From Vescimonas coprocola (lineage in GTDB: Bacteria; Bacillota; Clostridia; Oscillospirales; Oscillospiraceae), in assembly GCF_018408575.1 (NCBI RefSeq), contig NZ_AP023418.1, positions 806,001 to 870,000 on the forward strand: DNA of 64,000 bases, given 5' to 3'. The first letter of the stretch is position 1. Every line of letters starts with the position of its first letter. Positions 33,828 through 42,614 of the stretch are shown in pieces. Position numbers and translations under genes: made by a program. The notes under the pieces were generated by a model. It had not been told where the DNA came from, searched no databases, and saw only the letters and a list, made by a program, of their open reading frames with translations.

Positions 33828-34143
33828 AGGCAGAACCTTCCTTTGCTGTTTTCTATTAGTATAACATGCCAAAGGGAAAGAGAAAAGCGATTTTCAAAAA
33901 TATGAAATCCTATGCAGCCAGTTAATTGTTGTTCAAATTCCTATATGATAGAATTTTTATAGGAAGTATTGTACTGAACGCTTTGAAAATGTTCCGATTT
34001 GCCTTGATTTTTTTGGGCGGGTATGATATTATAATCTTGCGACACAACTTAATACCAATGCGCAGAAGGGCGACTCCTCATAAGGACATCTTGAAAACAC
34101 CAGATTAAACCGATTGAGAGAATCTCTTGGTGTCGACCAAACG
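33828..34143. other. Intergenic AT-rich stretch between WYL and vanT
   Basis: No convincing gene. It contains a -10-like TATACT for the WYL gene (near 33860, minus) and, on plus, a TATAAT at 34030-34035 without a good -35. Downstream are an ACACCA/TGGTGT stem (about 34098-34132) and the terminator at 34144. Together these could mark a short structured RNA or the remnant of a lost gene. A 60-codon open frame at 33926 has no ribosome-binding site or recognisable pattern. Confidence 0.4.
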
Positions 34144-34190
34144 GGAATAGCCATCAACCATTTCATCGTGGTTGGTGGCTATTCCTGTTT
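34144..34190. terminator. Long hairpin at the end of the van operon
   Basis: GGAATAGCCATCAACCA (34144-34160) pairs with TGGTTGGTGGCTATTCC (34169-34185) over 17 bp with one G-U. TGTTT follows on plus and CGTTTGG on minus, so it could terminate transcripts from both sides, including vanT. Confidence 0.75.
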
Positions 34191-34248
34191 AAAGGTATAT
34201 TCATGTTGAAATCCGAACCGGAATCTTTGTAAAATTCCCTACCGCTCT

Positions 34249-36330
34249 TTAACCAGAAACAATGGGTAACCGCATGCCTAACCGGGAGAGCAGTTCGTTG
34301 GTAATCGTCCCACAGCATGCAGCCAGTTCCTCTGCCCGAATCACCTGACCGCCATCCCGGCCGATAATAGTCACTGTATCGCCAGGAGCGACCTCCGAAA
34401 GATCGCTGACGTCCACCAGCAACTGGTCCATGCACATCCGCCCCACCATAGGACAACGCCGGCCCTGAATCAGCACCTGGCCGCCCCGCTGAGGCAGATC
34501 CCGGGGCAGACCGTCCGCGTAGCCGATGGTGACCACCGCCAGTTTGGTTTCTTGCTCTGCCTGAAAGACCCGCCCGTACCCGGCGCTCTCTCCGGCTTGC
34601 ACAGTGCGGATACTGGCCACTCTGGCCCGGAGAGACAGAACCGGTCGCAGATCAAGGCTTCGCTGAACAGGCGCATCATCGCTTCGAACTCCATAGAGTG
34701 CGATTCCAGCCCGGACATAGTCACAGGGCTGAGCTGGGAGGTTCCAAAGTCCATAGCTGGACTGGATATGAACTTTGCCGGGATCATATTCGGCAGTTCG
34801 GAGCCAGGCCACCGTATCATAGAACAAGGTCAGCTGCTCCTGGGTGTAGGCAACATCTTCGGCTTCCAGGCTGTCCGAGACGTATAGATGAGAAAAGACA
34901 CCGTCCACTACCAGGTTCGGAAGCCGGAATGCCTCCAGGATCTCCTTCCGGTTTTCCGCCAGGATGCCCAGCCGGTGCATCCCCGTGTCCAGGGCCAGAT
35001 GGACATGGACACGCCGCCCTCTGGCTGCCAAGGCCCGCCCGTGGTCAATATCCGCCACCGTCTGGGTCAGATGCCATCGTGTCAAGAGCGGAGTTTCCTC
35101 CGGGGAGGTATAAGCTAAGATCAAGATCGTCCCCCGGATGCCCGCCTTTCGCAGAGCAATCCCCTCGGCCAGGCAGGCCACGGCAAAGGCCCGGACGCCC
35201 GCTCGCTGTAAGGTGCGGGCGGTCACTGCCCCGCCGTGACCGTAGGCCTCCGCCTTTACCACCGCCATCAGCTCTGTCCCCGGGGCCAATGTGTTCCACA
35301 GCACCTGGGCGTTGTGCCCAAGGGCCGCCAGATCCACCTCTCGCCAGGCCCGAGCGGTGGGGCTGGGCTTCTTTTGAAGCCTCAGCAGGCAAGGGGCGGA
35401 GAGCAGCGCACTGAGCGCCAGCACCACAATAAAATGGAGAACACTGTTTTCAATGAGCATTTCTCCCAGTCCCAGTAGCTTTGCCGCTCCCCGGACCAGT
35501 ACGATGCAGAGGGGATGGAGCACATACACGGCTGTGGAAAATTCCCGGACTTTCCTGGACTCGCCCTTGTTTCTGCCCAGCAGCAGAGAAAAAAGGCATA
35601 CTATGCACAGGGGGAGGGCGAGGTACATGCTGTCGTGGCGCTGGACATCCATGCGATGGAGCCACAGCCCCTCGGCGCTCATGGCTGCCAGAGAGAGGAA
35701 GAAGCCCGCCAGAGACAGCTTTTGGTTCCACCGCCTTCCGGCGACCCCAAGCAGAAGGAACAGTGGCGCGAAGAACAGGCCATTGCGGGTATAGCCGCAC
35801 AGTGTAAAAATGCCGTCGTAAAGGGTCCGAAGCAGCGGGATCTGGGAAACCAGTCCATAGTAACTGTCCCCGCCCAGACCGATGAGATAGAGTAGCGCCG
35901 CCACAGGCAGAGCCACCCGGTGGCCCAGCCGGCTGAGCCACCGGGCGATGACGATGCCCAGAATGGTCGCCGGGAAATACCACAGGTGGTAGAAGGTGCC
36001 GTCCACCAGCAGTTTCCGCAAAACATCCGCCGGACCGGTGAAGCTGCCGGCATAGAGATTCACTGGCAGATACAAAAGGATGCAGACGCCGTAGAGCAGG
36101 CAGAGCTTTTTCAGCTGCCGCCCCACACCAGCCCAGTGATTCCGGCTCAGGAAGTACCCAGTGGTCATCAGAAAGAATGGGACTGCCACCCGGGCCAGTA
36201 CCCGGGTAAGCCAGAAATCAGCCATGGCAGACACATCCGCCAGGGGCGAGGTGTGGTTCATCACCACCAGCAGGACTGCCGCCAGACGAAAGAGGTCCAA
36301 AGTCGGGACGGTTTTCTTAGCCGTTCTCAT
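34249..36330 (-). CDS. vanT: Membrane-bound serine/alanine racemase VanT, 693 aa
   Basis: VanT supplies D-Ser for D-Ala-D-Ser precursors. The N-terminal half (about 1-320) is an acyltransferase_3-type membrane domain with about 10-11 helices (DLFRLAAVLLVVMNHTSPL at the start). The C-terminal half (about 328-690) is a fold-III PLP racemase with AVVKAEAYGHGG (PLP lysine), LALDTGMHRLGI, QSSYGLWNLP, AGIALYGVRS and TIGYADGLPRD. This two-domain form is specific to vanC/E/G-type clusters. It overlaps vanXY by 14 bp and is last in the operon. Confidence 0.94.
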   Translation of the reverse strand: MRTAKKTVPTLDLFRLAAVLLVVMNHTSPLADVSAMADFWLTRVLARVAVPFFLMTTGYFLSRNHWAGVGRQLKKLCLLYGVCILLYLPVNLYAGSFTGPADVLRKLLVDGTFYHLWYFPATILGIVIARWLSRLGHRVALPVAALLYLIGLGGDSYYGLVSQIPLLRTLYDGIFTLCGYTRNGLFFAPLFLLLGVAGRRWNQKLSLAGFFLSLAAMSAEGLWLHRMDVQRHDSMYLALPLCIVCLFSLLLGRNKGESRKVREFSTAVYVLHPLCIVLVRGAAKLLGLGEMLIENSVLHFIVVLALSALLSAPCLLRLQKKPSPTARAWREVDLAALGHNAQVLWNTLAPGTELMAVVKAEAYGHGGAVTARTLQRAGVRAFAVACLAEGIALRKAGIRGTILILAYTSPEETPLLTRWHLTQTVADIDHGRALAARGRRVHVHLALDTGMHRLGILAENRKEILEAFRLPNLVVDGVFSHLYVSDSLEAEDVAYTQEQLTLFYDTVAWLRTAEYDPGKVHIQSSYGLWNLPAQPCDYVRAGIALYGVRSDDAPVQRSLDLRPVLSLRARVASIRTVQAGESAGYGRVFQAEQETKLAVVTIGYADGLPRDLPQRGGQVLIQGRRCPMVGRMCMDQLLVDVSDLSEVAPGDTVTIIGRDGGQVIRAEELAACCGTITNELLSRLGMRLPIVSG

Positions 36331-37069
36331 GGGTATCCCCCCACCATGTCAGGATAAATCCCTCCACATTGTCGCCGGATATCTGGCAGCAGCCCTCCGG
36401 CACTTCCACCTCTGTGACGGCTCCGGCGGCGGGCACATAGAACACCTGGGCCATGCGGCCGTTTTCCAGAGCGACGCTCCGGGGACCCTGCCGCAAAAAG
36501 TCCCGGTACTCCTCCAGACACAGCCCGTTGGTTTCCATCAGCTGGGCGTGGGGCGCCCCCACATAGCGGAAGTGCCACGGCTCAGCCGAGATCCCGGTGA
36601 CTTCCTCCTTGCCCCGCTGGTAGCGTTCGATAAAGCCGTACCGGGCCGCCAGACGCCTAAATCTTCCGCAGACGCCGTCATAGGGAAAGGCAGGCCGGAT
36701 GAAGTCGATGTATCCGGCAGCCTTTCCCAGGTCGATGGCGAGGCCGGTCTGATGCTCACTGCATCCTGGAAGGGCCACATACTGGCGGGTAAATGTCTCC
36801 CCATGCTCCGCCATGGAGTCATCCCAGATCCGCTGCTGTTCCTGCTGGCTCCGCCAGCCGGACACCGGCACGATCTCCCGCTGTCCCCCCGCCTTTTGGA
36901 TACAGGCAGACAGTAGCTGCCGTGCCCGGCTTTCAAGAAGAATGCCGGGGTGGTGCGGGTCCACCGAGGTCAGCGCAGATCGCTCTTTTTCATGCAGGGG
37001 ATGCGCCCGGTTGACCAGGACCAGCGGCCCCTGAAAAATCTGCTCCCGGGGAATCGACACGGTTCTCAT
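36317..37069 (-). CDS. vanXY: D,D-dipeptidase/D,D-carboxypeptidase VanXY, 250 aa
   Basis: This zinc enzyme of the M15 (VanX/VanY) fold removes D-Ala-D-Ala dipeptide and the terminal D-Ala of precursors. The active site is visible: SEHQTGLAIDLG (His and Asp ligands, about 122-133) and EPWHFRYVG (catalytic Glu, His ligand, about 174-182), with SGWRSQQEQQ before. There is no signal peptide or membrane anchor, so it is cytoplasmic, as in VanXY(C/G). It overlaps the ligase by 4 bp (ATGA) and vanT by 14 bp. Confidence 0.93.
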   Translation of the reverse strand: MRTVSIPREQIFQGPLVLVNRAHPLHEKERSALTSVDPHHPGILLESRARQLLSACIQKAGGQREIVPVSGWRSQQEQQRIWDDSMAEHGETFTRQYVALPGCSEHQTGLAIDLGKAAGYIDFIRPAFPYDGVCGRFRRLAARYGFIERYQRGKEEVTGISAEPWHFRYVGAPHAQLMETNGLCLEEYRDFLRQGPRSVALENGRMAQVFYVPAAGAVTEVEVPEGCCQISGDNVEGFILTWWGDTHENG

Positions 37070-38106
37070 CCCGCCACCCCCAACTCGATCAGGCGGGTCA
37101 CCAGCTCCCCAAAGGAAATGCCGATGCCCTGCATCATGCTGGGGTAGCGGCTGTGGGCGGTGAAGCCGGGGATGGTGTTGACCTCATTGAAGACGATCTC
37201 CCCATCCGGGGTGAGGAACAGATCCACCCGGGCGAATACCCGGCAGTCCAGGGCACGGTAAATGGTTTTTGCCGCTGCCTGGATCTCTGCCGCCTTCTCC
37301 GGCGGGATGCGGGCGGGACAGTGGATGGCGGAGGTCTTTAAGGTGTACTTCTCCTCATAGTTGAAAAAGCCCTCCGACAGCGCAATCTCGTCCACCAGAC
37401 CCACGGTCAGTTCCTCGTTGCCCATGACCGCGCAGCCCACCTCAAAGCCGGGGATCGTCTCCTCCAGGATCACGGCGCTGTCGTGGCGGAAGGCCTCCTC
37501 CATGGCGGCGGGCAGCTCTTCCGGCCCGGAGACTTTGGTGATACCGAAGGAGGAGCCGGCCCGGACCGGCTTGACAAACACCGGGTATCCCAGTTCCTCC
37601 GCTGCCTGGGCGATCCGGCTGAAATCATCGCTGGAATGAAAGACGTGGCTCCGGGGGACCCGGATGCCGGCCAGGGCCGCCAGCTGGTGGGCCCGGTCCT
37701 TGTCCATGCACAAGGCGCTGGACAATGTCCCGCAGCCGATGACCGGGACCCCGGCCAGTTCAAAGAGTCCCTGTACCGTACCGTCCTCGCCGTTCTTGCC
37801 GTGGAGGACTGGGAATACCGCGTCAAAGAGGAGACGGCGGCCGGAGCCGTCCAGCAGTAGTAAAGCGTGGGCCTCCCGTTCCACCAGCGGGGTGCAGGGG
37901 ATACAGTCTGCCGCCTGCTGCCAAGTACCGTCCTCCAGCCGGGAGAGGTCGCCGGTATAGCAGAGCCACTGCCCCTCCCGTGTGATGCCCACAGCCAAAG
38001 GAGTATAGCGGGCGGGGTCCATGTGGGACAGCACCGCATAGGCGGAATGGAGAGAAACTTCGTACTCCGTGGAGCATCCGCCGAAGAGAACGAGAATGGT
38101 TTTCAT
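37066..38106 (-). CDS. vanG: D-Ala-D-Ser ligase, VanG type, 346 aa
   Basis: This is an ATP-grasp ligase. It opens with ILVLFGGCSTEYEVSLHSAYAVL, has PVLHGKNGEDGTVQGLFELAGVP, VKPVRAGSSFGITKV, and ends VFARVDLFLTPDGEIVFNEVNTIPGFT. The specificity loop carries EEKYTLKTS. The Tyr is typical of D-Ser ligases, whereas D-Lac ligases (VanA/B) have a different residue here. I start it at ATG 38106, with AGGAGGT upstream. The order R-S-G-XY-T matches the vanG-like operon of Clostridioides difficile as I remember it. VanG, rather than VanC or VanE, is the best fit by gene order, not proven. Confidence 0.9.
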   Translation of the reverse strand: MKTILVLFGGCSTEYEVSLHSAYAVLSHMDPARYTPLAVGITREGQWLCYTGDLSRLEDGTWQQAADCIPCTPLVEREAHALLLLDGSGRRLLFDAVFPVLHGKNGEDGTVQGLFELAGVPVIGCGTLSSALCMDKDRAHQLAALAGIRVPRSHVFHSSDDFSRIAQAAEELGYPVFVKPVRAGSSFGITKVSGPEELPAAMEEAFRHDSAVILEETIPGFEVGCAVMGNEELTVGLVDEIALSEGFFNYEEKYTLKTSAIHCPARIPPEKAAEIQAAAKTIYRALDCRVFARVDLFLTPDGEIVFNEVNTIPGFTAHSRYPSMMQGIGISFGELVTRLIELGVAG

Positions 38107-38121
38107 GGGATAAGACCTCCT

Positions 38122-38173
38122 AATCAAAATAAAGCGCCTGGTTCTGATACTGAAATGGTACCAGAACCAGGCG
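38122..38173 (-). terminator. Terminator-like hairpin between vanS and vanG
   Basis: CGCCTGGTTCTG (38135-38146) pairs perfectly with CAGAACCAGGCG (38162-38173). On the minus strand CTTTATTTTG follows. It stands just before the vanG ribosome-binding site. It may end the vanRS transcript or act as an attenuator in a vanG leader. Confidence 0.75.
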
Positions 38174-38237
38174 TTTCATACTTGTCTATCTACCAACGGA
38201 TGCCTTGCAAGTTTTCTGCGAAATTCTTGTGATTTTC

Positions 38238-39344
38238 TTACGGCGCTTCTGAATGGTCTGACGGAAGACAGATGGTGAAGGTGATCCGATCCTCGGTGCT
38301 GTCCGCCCGAATGGTCCCGCCGTGGAGCTCCACGATCTCCTTGGCGATGGCTAAGCCAAGGCCCGCACCACCTGTCCGGGTGGCGCGGGAGCTGTCCAGA
38401 CGGAAGAACTGTTCAAAGATCCGGTCCAATTTCTCCTGGGGGATGTTCTTTCCCGCATTGGAGAAGGTGAGTACGATTTTCCCGGCCTCTATCCGTCCGG
38501 CAATTTCCACCGTGCTGTCCGGCAGGCTATAATAAGACGCGTTGCGCAGGAGATTATCAAAGACCCTTGCCAGCTTATCCGGGTCACAGGAATAGTGCAG
38601 CTTGGGCGGCAGATCCAGGCTGCATGACAGCCCCGATTCTGCGAAAATGGGGCGGAATTCGCTGGCGACCTGCTCCAGCATCCGCGTCAGGTCCACGCTC
38701 TGCCGCTCCAGCTCCAGGCGAGAGAGGTTGAAGCGGGTGATGTCGAAGAACTCGTTGATGAGGTCCTCCAGCCGCTCCGCCTTCTCCAGGGCGATGCCGG
38801 TGTACCTGGCCCGGATCTCCGGGGAGATCTGAGGCTCATCCCGCAGGAGGGTCAGGTAGCCGATGACGCTGGTCAGGGGCGTTTTCAGGTCGTGGGCCAG
38901 ATAGACGATTAGGTCGTTTTTCCGCTGTTCTGCCTCCCGGGCTGCCCGGGCGTCCCGGAGAGCCTGCTCCCGGGCCAGATTCAGCTGGATGGAGATGTCC
39001 TCCAGGGAATCCGGCAGCTGGATGGGCTCCTCACTGGGGCGGGATAATTGCTCTGCCGCATTGGCCACCACGTCCAGCTGCTTGATGGGCTTGGAGATAA
39101 AATAGAAGCTGATGACCACCCAGCCCGCCAGCACTGTGACGATGCAGACCAGAACGATGTAGTCTCGAACCCAATTCAGGAAGTCGTAGAGCGGCGAGGG
39201 CTGCCAGGTGATGCTGGCGCAGATGATGAAGCCCAGGAATGCCAAGGCCATCACTGCGACCACCCAAGCCATGAGGACCAGCAGGTAGCCGCCCCAGATG
39301 CGCAAAGATCTCCGGCGGCTGCGGGTATTTCCTTTCTTACTCAA
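38238..39344 (-). CDS. vanS: Sensor histidine kinase VanS, 368 aa
   Basis: Two N-terminal membrane helices (about 15-42 and 62-84) flank a very short extracytoplasmic loop. Then come a HAMP-like linker (SKPIKQLDVVANAAEQLS), dimerisation H box VYLAHDLKTPLTSVIGYL with the phosphorylated His (about 150), N box DNLLRNASYYS, and G boxes FSNAGKNIPQ and TGGAGLGLAIAKEIVELHGG. VanS responds to glycopeptides and phosphorylates VanR. It overlaps vanR by 8 bp. The very small sensor loop is the VanB/VanG-unlike, VanA-like form. Confidence 0.9.
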   Translation of the reverse strand: MSKKGNTRSRRRSLRIWGGYLLVLMAWVVAVMALAFLGFIICASITWQPSPLYDFLNWVRDYIVLVCIVTVLAGWVVISFYFISKPIKQLDVVANAAEQLSRPSEEPIQLPDSLEDISIQLNLAREQALRDARAAREAEQRKNDLIVYLAHDLKTPLTSVIGYLTLLRDEPQISPEIRARYTGIALEKAERLEDLINEFFDITRFNLSRLELERQSVDLTRMLEQVASEFRPIFAESGLSCSLDLPPKLHYSCDPDKLARVFDNLLRNASYYSLPDSTVEIAGRIEAGKIVLTFSNAGKNIPQEKLDRIFEQFFRLDSSRATRTGGAGLGLAIAKEIVELHGGTIRADSTEDRITFTICLPSDHSEAP

Positions 39345-40032
39345 TGGTGTACCCCACCCCCCAAACGGTCTTGATGAATTTGGGCTTTCGGCTGGGCTCG
39401 TGCATCTTTTCCCGTAGCCGGGCGATGTGACTCATGACGGTGTTGTTGCTGTCCATAAACGCCTCGCCCCAAACATGTTCAAACAGTTCCTCGCTGGACA
39501 CCACATTCCCCCGGTGCTCACATAGATACCAGAGAATGGAGAATTCCAAGGGCGTCAGGGCCAGTTCCTCGCTGAACAGGACGCACTTGTGAGTGGCCTT
39601 GGAGATCTGAAGGCCTCGAAAGTCGTATTCGGTGACCTCCTGGACTGTCCCCTCCCTGGGGTTGTACCGGGTGTAGCGGCGCAGCTGAGTCTTGACCCGG
39701 GCCACCAGTTCCAGAGGATTGAAGGGCTTGGTGATGTAGTCGTCCGCTCCCAAGGTCAGCCCCATGATCTTGTCCATATCCTCCACCTTTGCGGTGAGCA
39801 TGATGATGGGGAACAGGTGGTCCTCCCGGATGCGCTGGCAGAGGGTAAAGCCGTCCATGTCCGGCAGCATCACATCCAGCACCGCCAGATTCAAGCGTGT
39901 CGTCCGCACACAAGCCAGGGCGTCGGAGGCATTATAGAATTTGTGGATGGTGAAGCCTTCGTTTTTCAGATAGACCTCCACCAGATCTGCGATCGCAGTC
40001 TCGTCATCGACGACTAAAATATGTGTAGCCAT
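39337..40032 (-). CDS. vanR: Response regulator VanR (OmpR family), 231 aa
   Basis: Receiver domain: LVVDDETAIADLVEVYL, phospho-acceptor Asp in LAVLDVMLPDMDGF (about residue 53), MLTAKVEDMDKIMGLTLGADDYITKPF with the conserved Lys. OmpR-type winged helix: ALTPLEFSILWYLCEHRGNVVSSEELFEHVW and NTVMSHIARLREK. VanR activates the van promoters. It is the first gene of the operon. A -10 TATAAT lies at 40065-40060 with no good -35 box, as expected for an activator-dependent promoter. Confidence 0.93.
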   Translation of the reverse strand: MATHILVVDDETAIADLVEVYLKNEGFTIHKFYNASDALACVRTTRLNLAVLDVMLPDMDGFTLCQRIREDHLFPIIMLTAKVEDMDKIMGLTLGADDYITKPFNPLELVARVKTQLRRYTRYNPREGTVQEVTEYDFRGLQISKATHKCVLFSEELALTPLEFSILWYLCEHRGNVVSSEELFEHVWGEAFMDSNNTVMSHIARLREKMHEPSRKPKFIKTVWGVGYTIE

Positions 40033-40059
40033 AGTTGCCGGCCTTTCGTGTTTTTCTGC

Positions 40060-40065
40060 ATTATA
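40060..40065 (-). promoter_or_regulatory. -10 box of the vanR promoter
   Basis: TATAAT on the minus strand, 28 bp before the vanR ATG (40032). The -35 region is not consensus. The remaining gap to 40177 holds no gene. Confidence 0.5.
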
Positions 40066-40177
40066 GCACGGAACGTATAAAAAAGCGAGTATGACTCTTG
40101 ATTTTTCCTAAACATGTCCTAAAGGGGACTGTTGCGGTCTCCTGTCTGCGCAAAATTCTCACCAGACTGTATCGAAA

Positions 40178-41089
40178 CTACGATCTTCCAGACTCCTGAT
40201 TTCGTAGGGTCGAAGTCGTGAAGCTGCGCCGCAGTGCTCTGTCATCCTTCGCTGGCAGGATCGGTCTGCGTATCATACGATGAACATTCCTCCAGATCTG
40301 CAGCCTGCTACCCGGATAGGCTTTTTTCAGCTTTGTGACAGCACGCTCCTTTGCCTTTTCCACGGCGGACTCCTTCATCATGTGGTACATGCCGATTTCC
40401 TTCAGCGAAGTTTTTTCAAATCCGAATACGCCGTAGAATTTTCCGAGGATGTCCCTGTCCTTCTTCGGGAGAGCATCAAATAGTTCCTGCAGCAGCTCAA
40501 TGCAGACTTTTCGATACACGACCTGCTCCGCAGAAACAGAGAGATTCCCAGGCATCAGCCGCTCAAAGGGATCACCGTCATAGCTCCCAGGGATAAGATC
40601 ATTGACACCAACAAAATGGGTGTTGTAACGGATGTGCTTGACAGCCTGTTCCAGAAGGACATCCATTTTCTCCGCGATCTCTTCGATGCTGAACTGACCT
40701 GAATGATATAGCCTTTGTGCCTGCCGGACAGCATCCATCTCGTGCTTGCTCAGAGAAAGATTTCCGATATGTTGCTCCAGCCAACGGATCATCCGGCCTT
40801 TCAGATGTGGGTACAGGTAGGTGGCAAGCACAGCACGGCTCTCATCGTATTCTCTGCTCTGGACCCGTGTCAGAAATTCCAACGCACCCTCGCCGCAAAG
40901 ATCCTCCAGAATCGTTTTCGTATAGCCGGACAACTCTCCCGGTCTTTCCCTGTCCATATGCAGACAGTTGAACTCTCTGGCAGTCTCCCGGGCGATGCGC
41001 CGGATCAGCCCGAGATTCCTGCGGTACAACTCCTCCAGCGCGCGCTCATCACCGCCGTAATATCGGCGAACCAATTCCTCATTGGTCAT
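40178..41089 (-). CDS. Sigma-70-like regulator of element A, 303 aa
   Basis: Helical N-terminus (NEELVRRYYGGDERALEELYRRNLGLIRRIARETAREF) resembles sigma region 2. The C-terminal DALPKKDRDILGKFYGVFGFEKTSLKEIGMYHMMKESAVEKAKERAVTKLKKAYP resembles region 4 with its helix-turn-helix. Such sigma-like proteins are typical of Clostridial integrative elements. I start it at ATG 41089, though GTG 41098 is possible. It overlaps the DUF6076-like stop by 11 bp, so the two are translated together. It is either a true sigma factor or a DNA-binding regulator of the element. Confidence 0.75.
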   Translation of the reverse strand: MTNEELVRRYYGGDERALEELYRRNLGLIRRIARETAREFNCLHMDRERPGELSGYTKTILEDLCGEGALEFLTRVQSREYDESRAVLATYLYPHLKGRMIRWLEQHIGNLSLSKHEMDAVRQAQRLYHSGQFSIEEIAEKMDVLLEQAVKHIRYNTHFVGVNDLIPGSYDGDPFERLMPGNLSVSAEQVVYRKVCIELLQELFDALPKKDRDILGKFYGVFGFEKTSLKEIGMYHMMKESAVEKAKERAVTKLKKAYPGSRLQIWRNVHRMIRRPILPAKDDRALRRSFTTSTLRNQESGRS

Positions 41090-42395
41090 GGGTCCCACCC
41101 GCCTTTGCTTTCGGTGGACGCCCTCGGGGCTTGCTCACTCTGGTGATGCGGCAATATTCATACACTTGCGCAGTAGATATTTGTTCAGAAAACTCCTCAA
41201 CAGAGATATCCGGGCTGCGCAGCGCATCGTAGAGCCGGTCTCGCACATGATCCTTGGCTCTTCTGGCATCCTCCTGAGAGATAGCTCTCCGCTGCATATC
41301 CTTCGTGATCCTGGAAAAGGCAGTCAGCTTGGCCTTCACCTTGGGGTTGTTCTTTGCCAGTTCCTTTTGAACTTCCACCGTGCCAAATTGCCGACAGGTG
41401 TAGCCAGGAGCGTGGGGACAGGCCCCTTCGCAGTACAAAGCGTGGACGCCGCTCTTCAGCATGAAGTATTTCCCGCAGATGATGCAGCGGCGGATGTTGT
41501 GTCCGCTATTCAGGGCCAGCATATAGTCTGCCTTCATCAGCGCCTGTAAGCTGTCCGTCACATGCTCCTGACAGATGGCCATGGAGCCGTCCGGCAGCTC
41601 CCGCGGGACATAGGAGAGCATATATTCATCGTGTCTCCTGTAGCAGTCCCCGTGGTAAGTGATGGGGTTGACGATCAGCTTCTCTGCGGTGCGATCATCG
41701 TTATAGAAACCATAGAGCGCTGCCGCATAACTTTCCGGCCCATTGGTCGTGAGTGTGGAGAGGATAAACTTGATGAAATTCCGGATGGTAGGAACAAAGG
41801 CACGGATGTCGTGAAGATACATCATGTAGCGGTCGATGTATTTCTTGTAGGCACTCCAGGTATCTTCGCACGCTCCCAGGAGGCGAAACATCTCGTAATA
41901 AAACAACTCGCCCTTTTCCTCGCTGCCCTCTCTGCGACGAAACAGATCCAGCAGTCCCAAGGAGATTTCAGGATCGCTGTCCCCATCATCGCTCTGGAAG
42001 AATTCTTCCGCTGAGGCGCTGAGAAGTTTTGTCTGATCATCCTCTGAAAGGCTGTGCTCCTCGGGAGGAAACAAGCTGAACTGTCCTGTGATCTCCCGTA
42101 TCACCGAAAAGAAAGCGTCATAGCAATCGTCCGGTAGCAAGCGGAACACAGTATATCGGCGAAGTTCCTGACAGAGCTGCTCCATCTCATCATTCAGTTT
42201 CCACCAAAGTTCACTCTTGCGGACATACTCGTAGATGTCCATAAGGGTACGGATGCGCACCATCCGTTCGTGCAGGGGGTGGTAGTCATCCGGTGATAGA
42301 TTCAGCAGATCTTCGGTCAGCCTGCCTGCCTCAAACTGCTGCCCGTTCAGCTCCAAGGTGCTGCCGTAGGTATAGAATATGATGCTCCCCTCCAT
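41079..42395 (-). CDS. DUF6076-like protein with treble-clef zinc finger, 438 aa
   Basis: From memory the protein fits DUF6076, found in mobile elements of gut Clostridia, with unknown role. The first ~320 residues are helical and without a recognised fold. The conserved feature is a zinc finger: CIICGKYFMLKSGVHALYCEGAC (CxxC-x14-CxxxC), followed by another Cys (GYTC). The C-terminus is basic (RITRVSKPRGRPPKAK). I start it at ATG 42395 behind GGAGGGGG. It is divergent from repA across 219 bp. Confidence 0.7.
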   Translation of the reverse strand: MEGSIIFYTYGSTLELNGQQFEAGRLTEDLLNLSPDDYHPLHERMVRIRTLMDIYEYVRKSELWWKLNDEMEQLCQELRRYTVFRLLPDDCYDAFFSVIREITGQFSLFPPEEHSLSEDDQTKLLSASAEEFFQSDDGDSDPEISLGLLDLFRRREGSEEKGELFYYEMFRLLGACEDTWSAYKKYIDRYMMYLHDIRAFVPTIRNFIKFILSTLTTNGPESYAAALYGFYNDDRTAEKLIVNPITYHGDCYRRHDEYMLSYVPRELPDGSMAICQEHVTDSLQALMKADYMLALNSGHNIRRCIICGKYFMLKSGVHALYCEGACPHAPGYTCRQFGTVEVQKELAKNNPKVKAKLTAFSRITKDMQRRAISQEDARRAKDHVRDRLYDALRSPDISVEEFSEQISTAQVYEYCRITRVSKPRGRPPKAKAGGTHDQ

Positions 42396-42614
42396 TTCCG
42401 CTGGCCCCCTCCTCTGCAATAATTTGTCCTACTTGATTTTTAATCTGTCCATGCTTTTTATCAGGATACCATCTTTTCCACCACAATACAAGCAGAGGGG
42501 CAAGGGGATGCTCAAAAGTCCTGTGGGCACTGCTCCTCTAAAAGAATACTGCTCCCACTTCTTTCGAGGTGGGAGATTTTTGTATTCAGATATTTTGAAT
42601 TGGAGGTACTGACT
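42396..42614. promoter_or_regulatory. Divergent control region of element A
   Basis: The 219-bp gap between the DUF6076-like and RepA-like genes contains a hairpin CTCCCAC (42552-42558)/GTGGGAG (42569-42575) followed by ATTTTTGT, which looks like a terminator/attenuator in front of repA. A good TGGAGG site is at 42600-42606. A GC-rich imperfect repeat (about 42492-42540) precedes it. Confidence 0.5.

Noticed and set aside
33926-34108. 60-codon frame between WYL and vanT
   Set aside because: No ribosome-binding site and no family pattern; it crosses a promoter-like and a hairpin region.
38160-38230. TTGCAA...TAGACA as the vanG promoter
   Set aside because: The -10 is poor and the spacing is 16 bp; without mapping data it is not better than chance.
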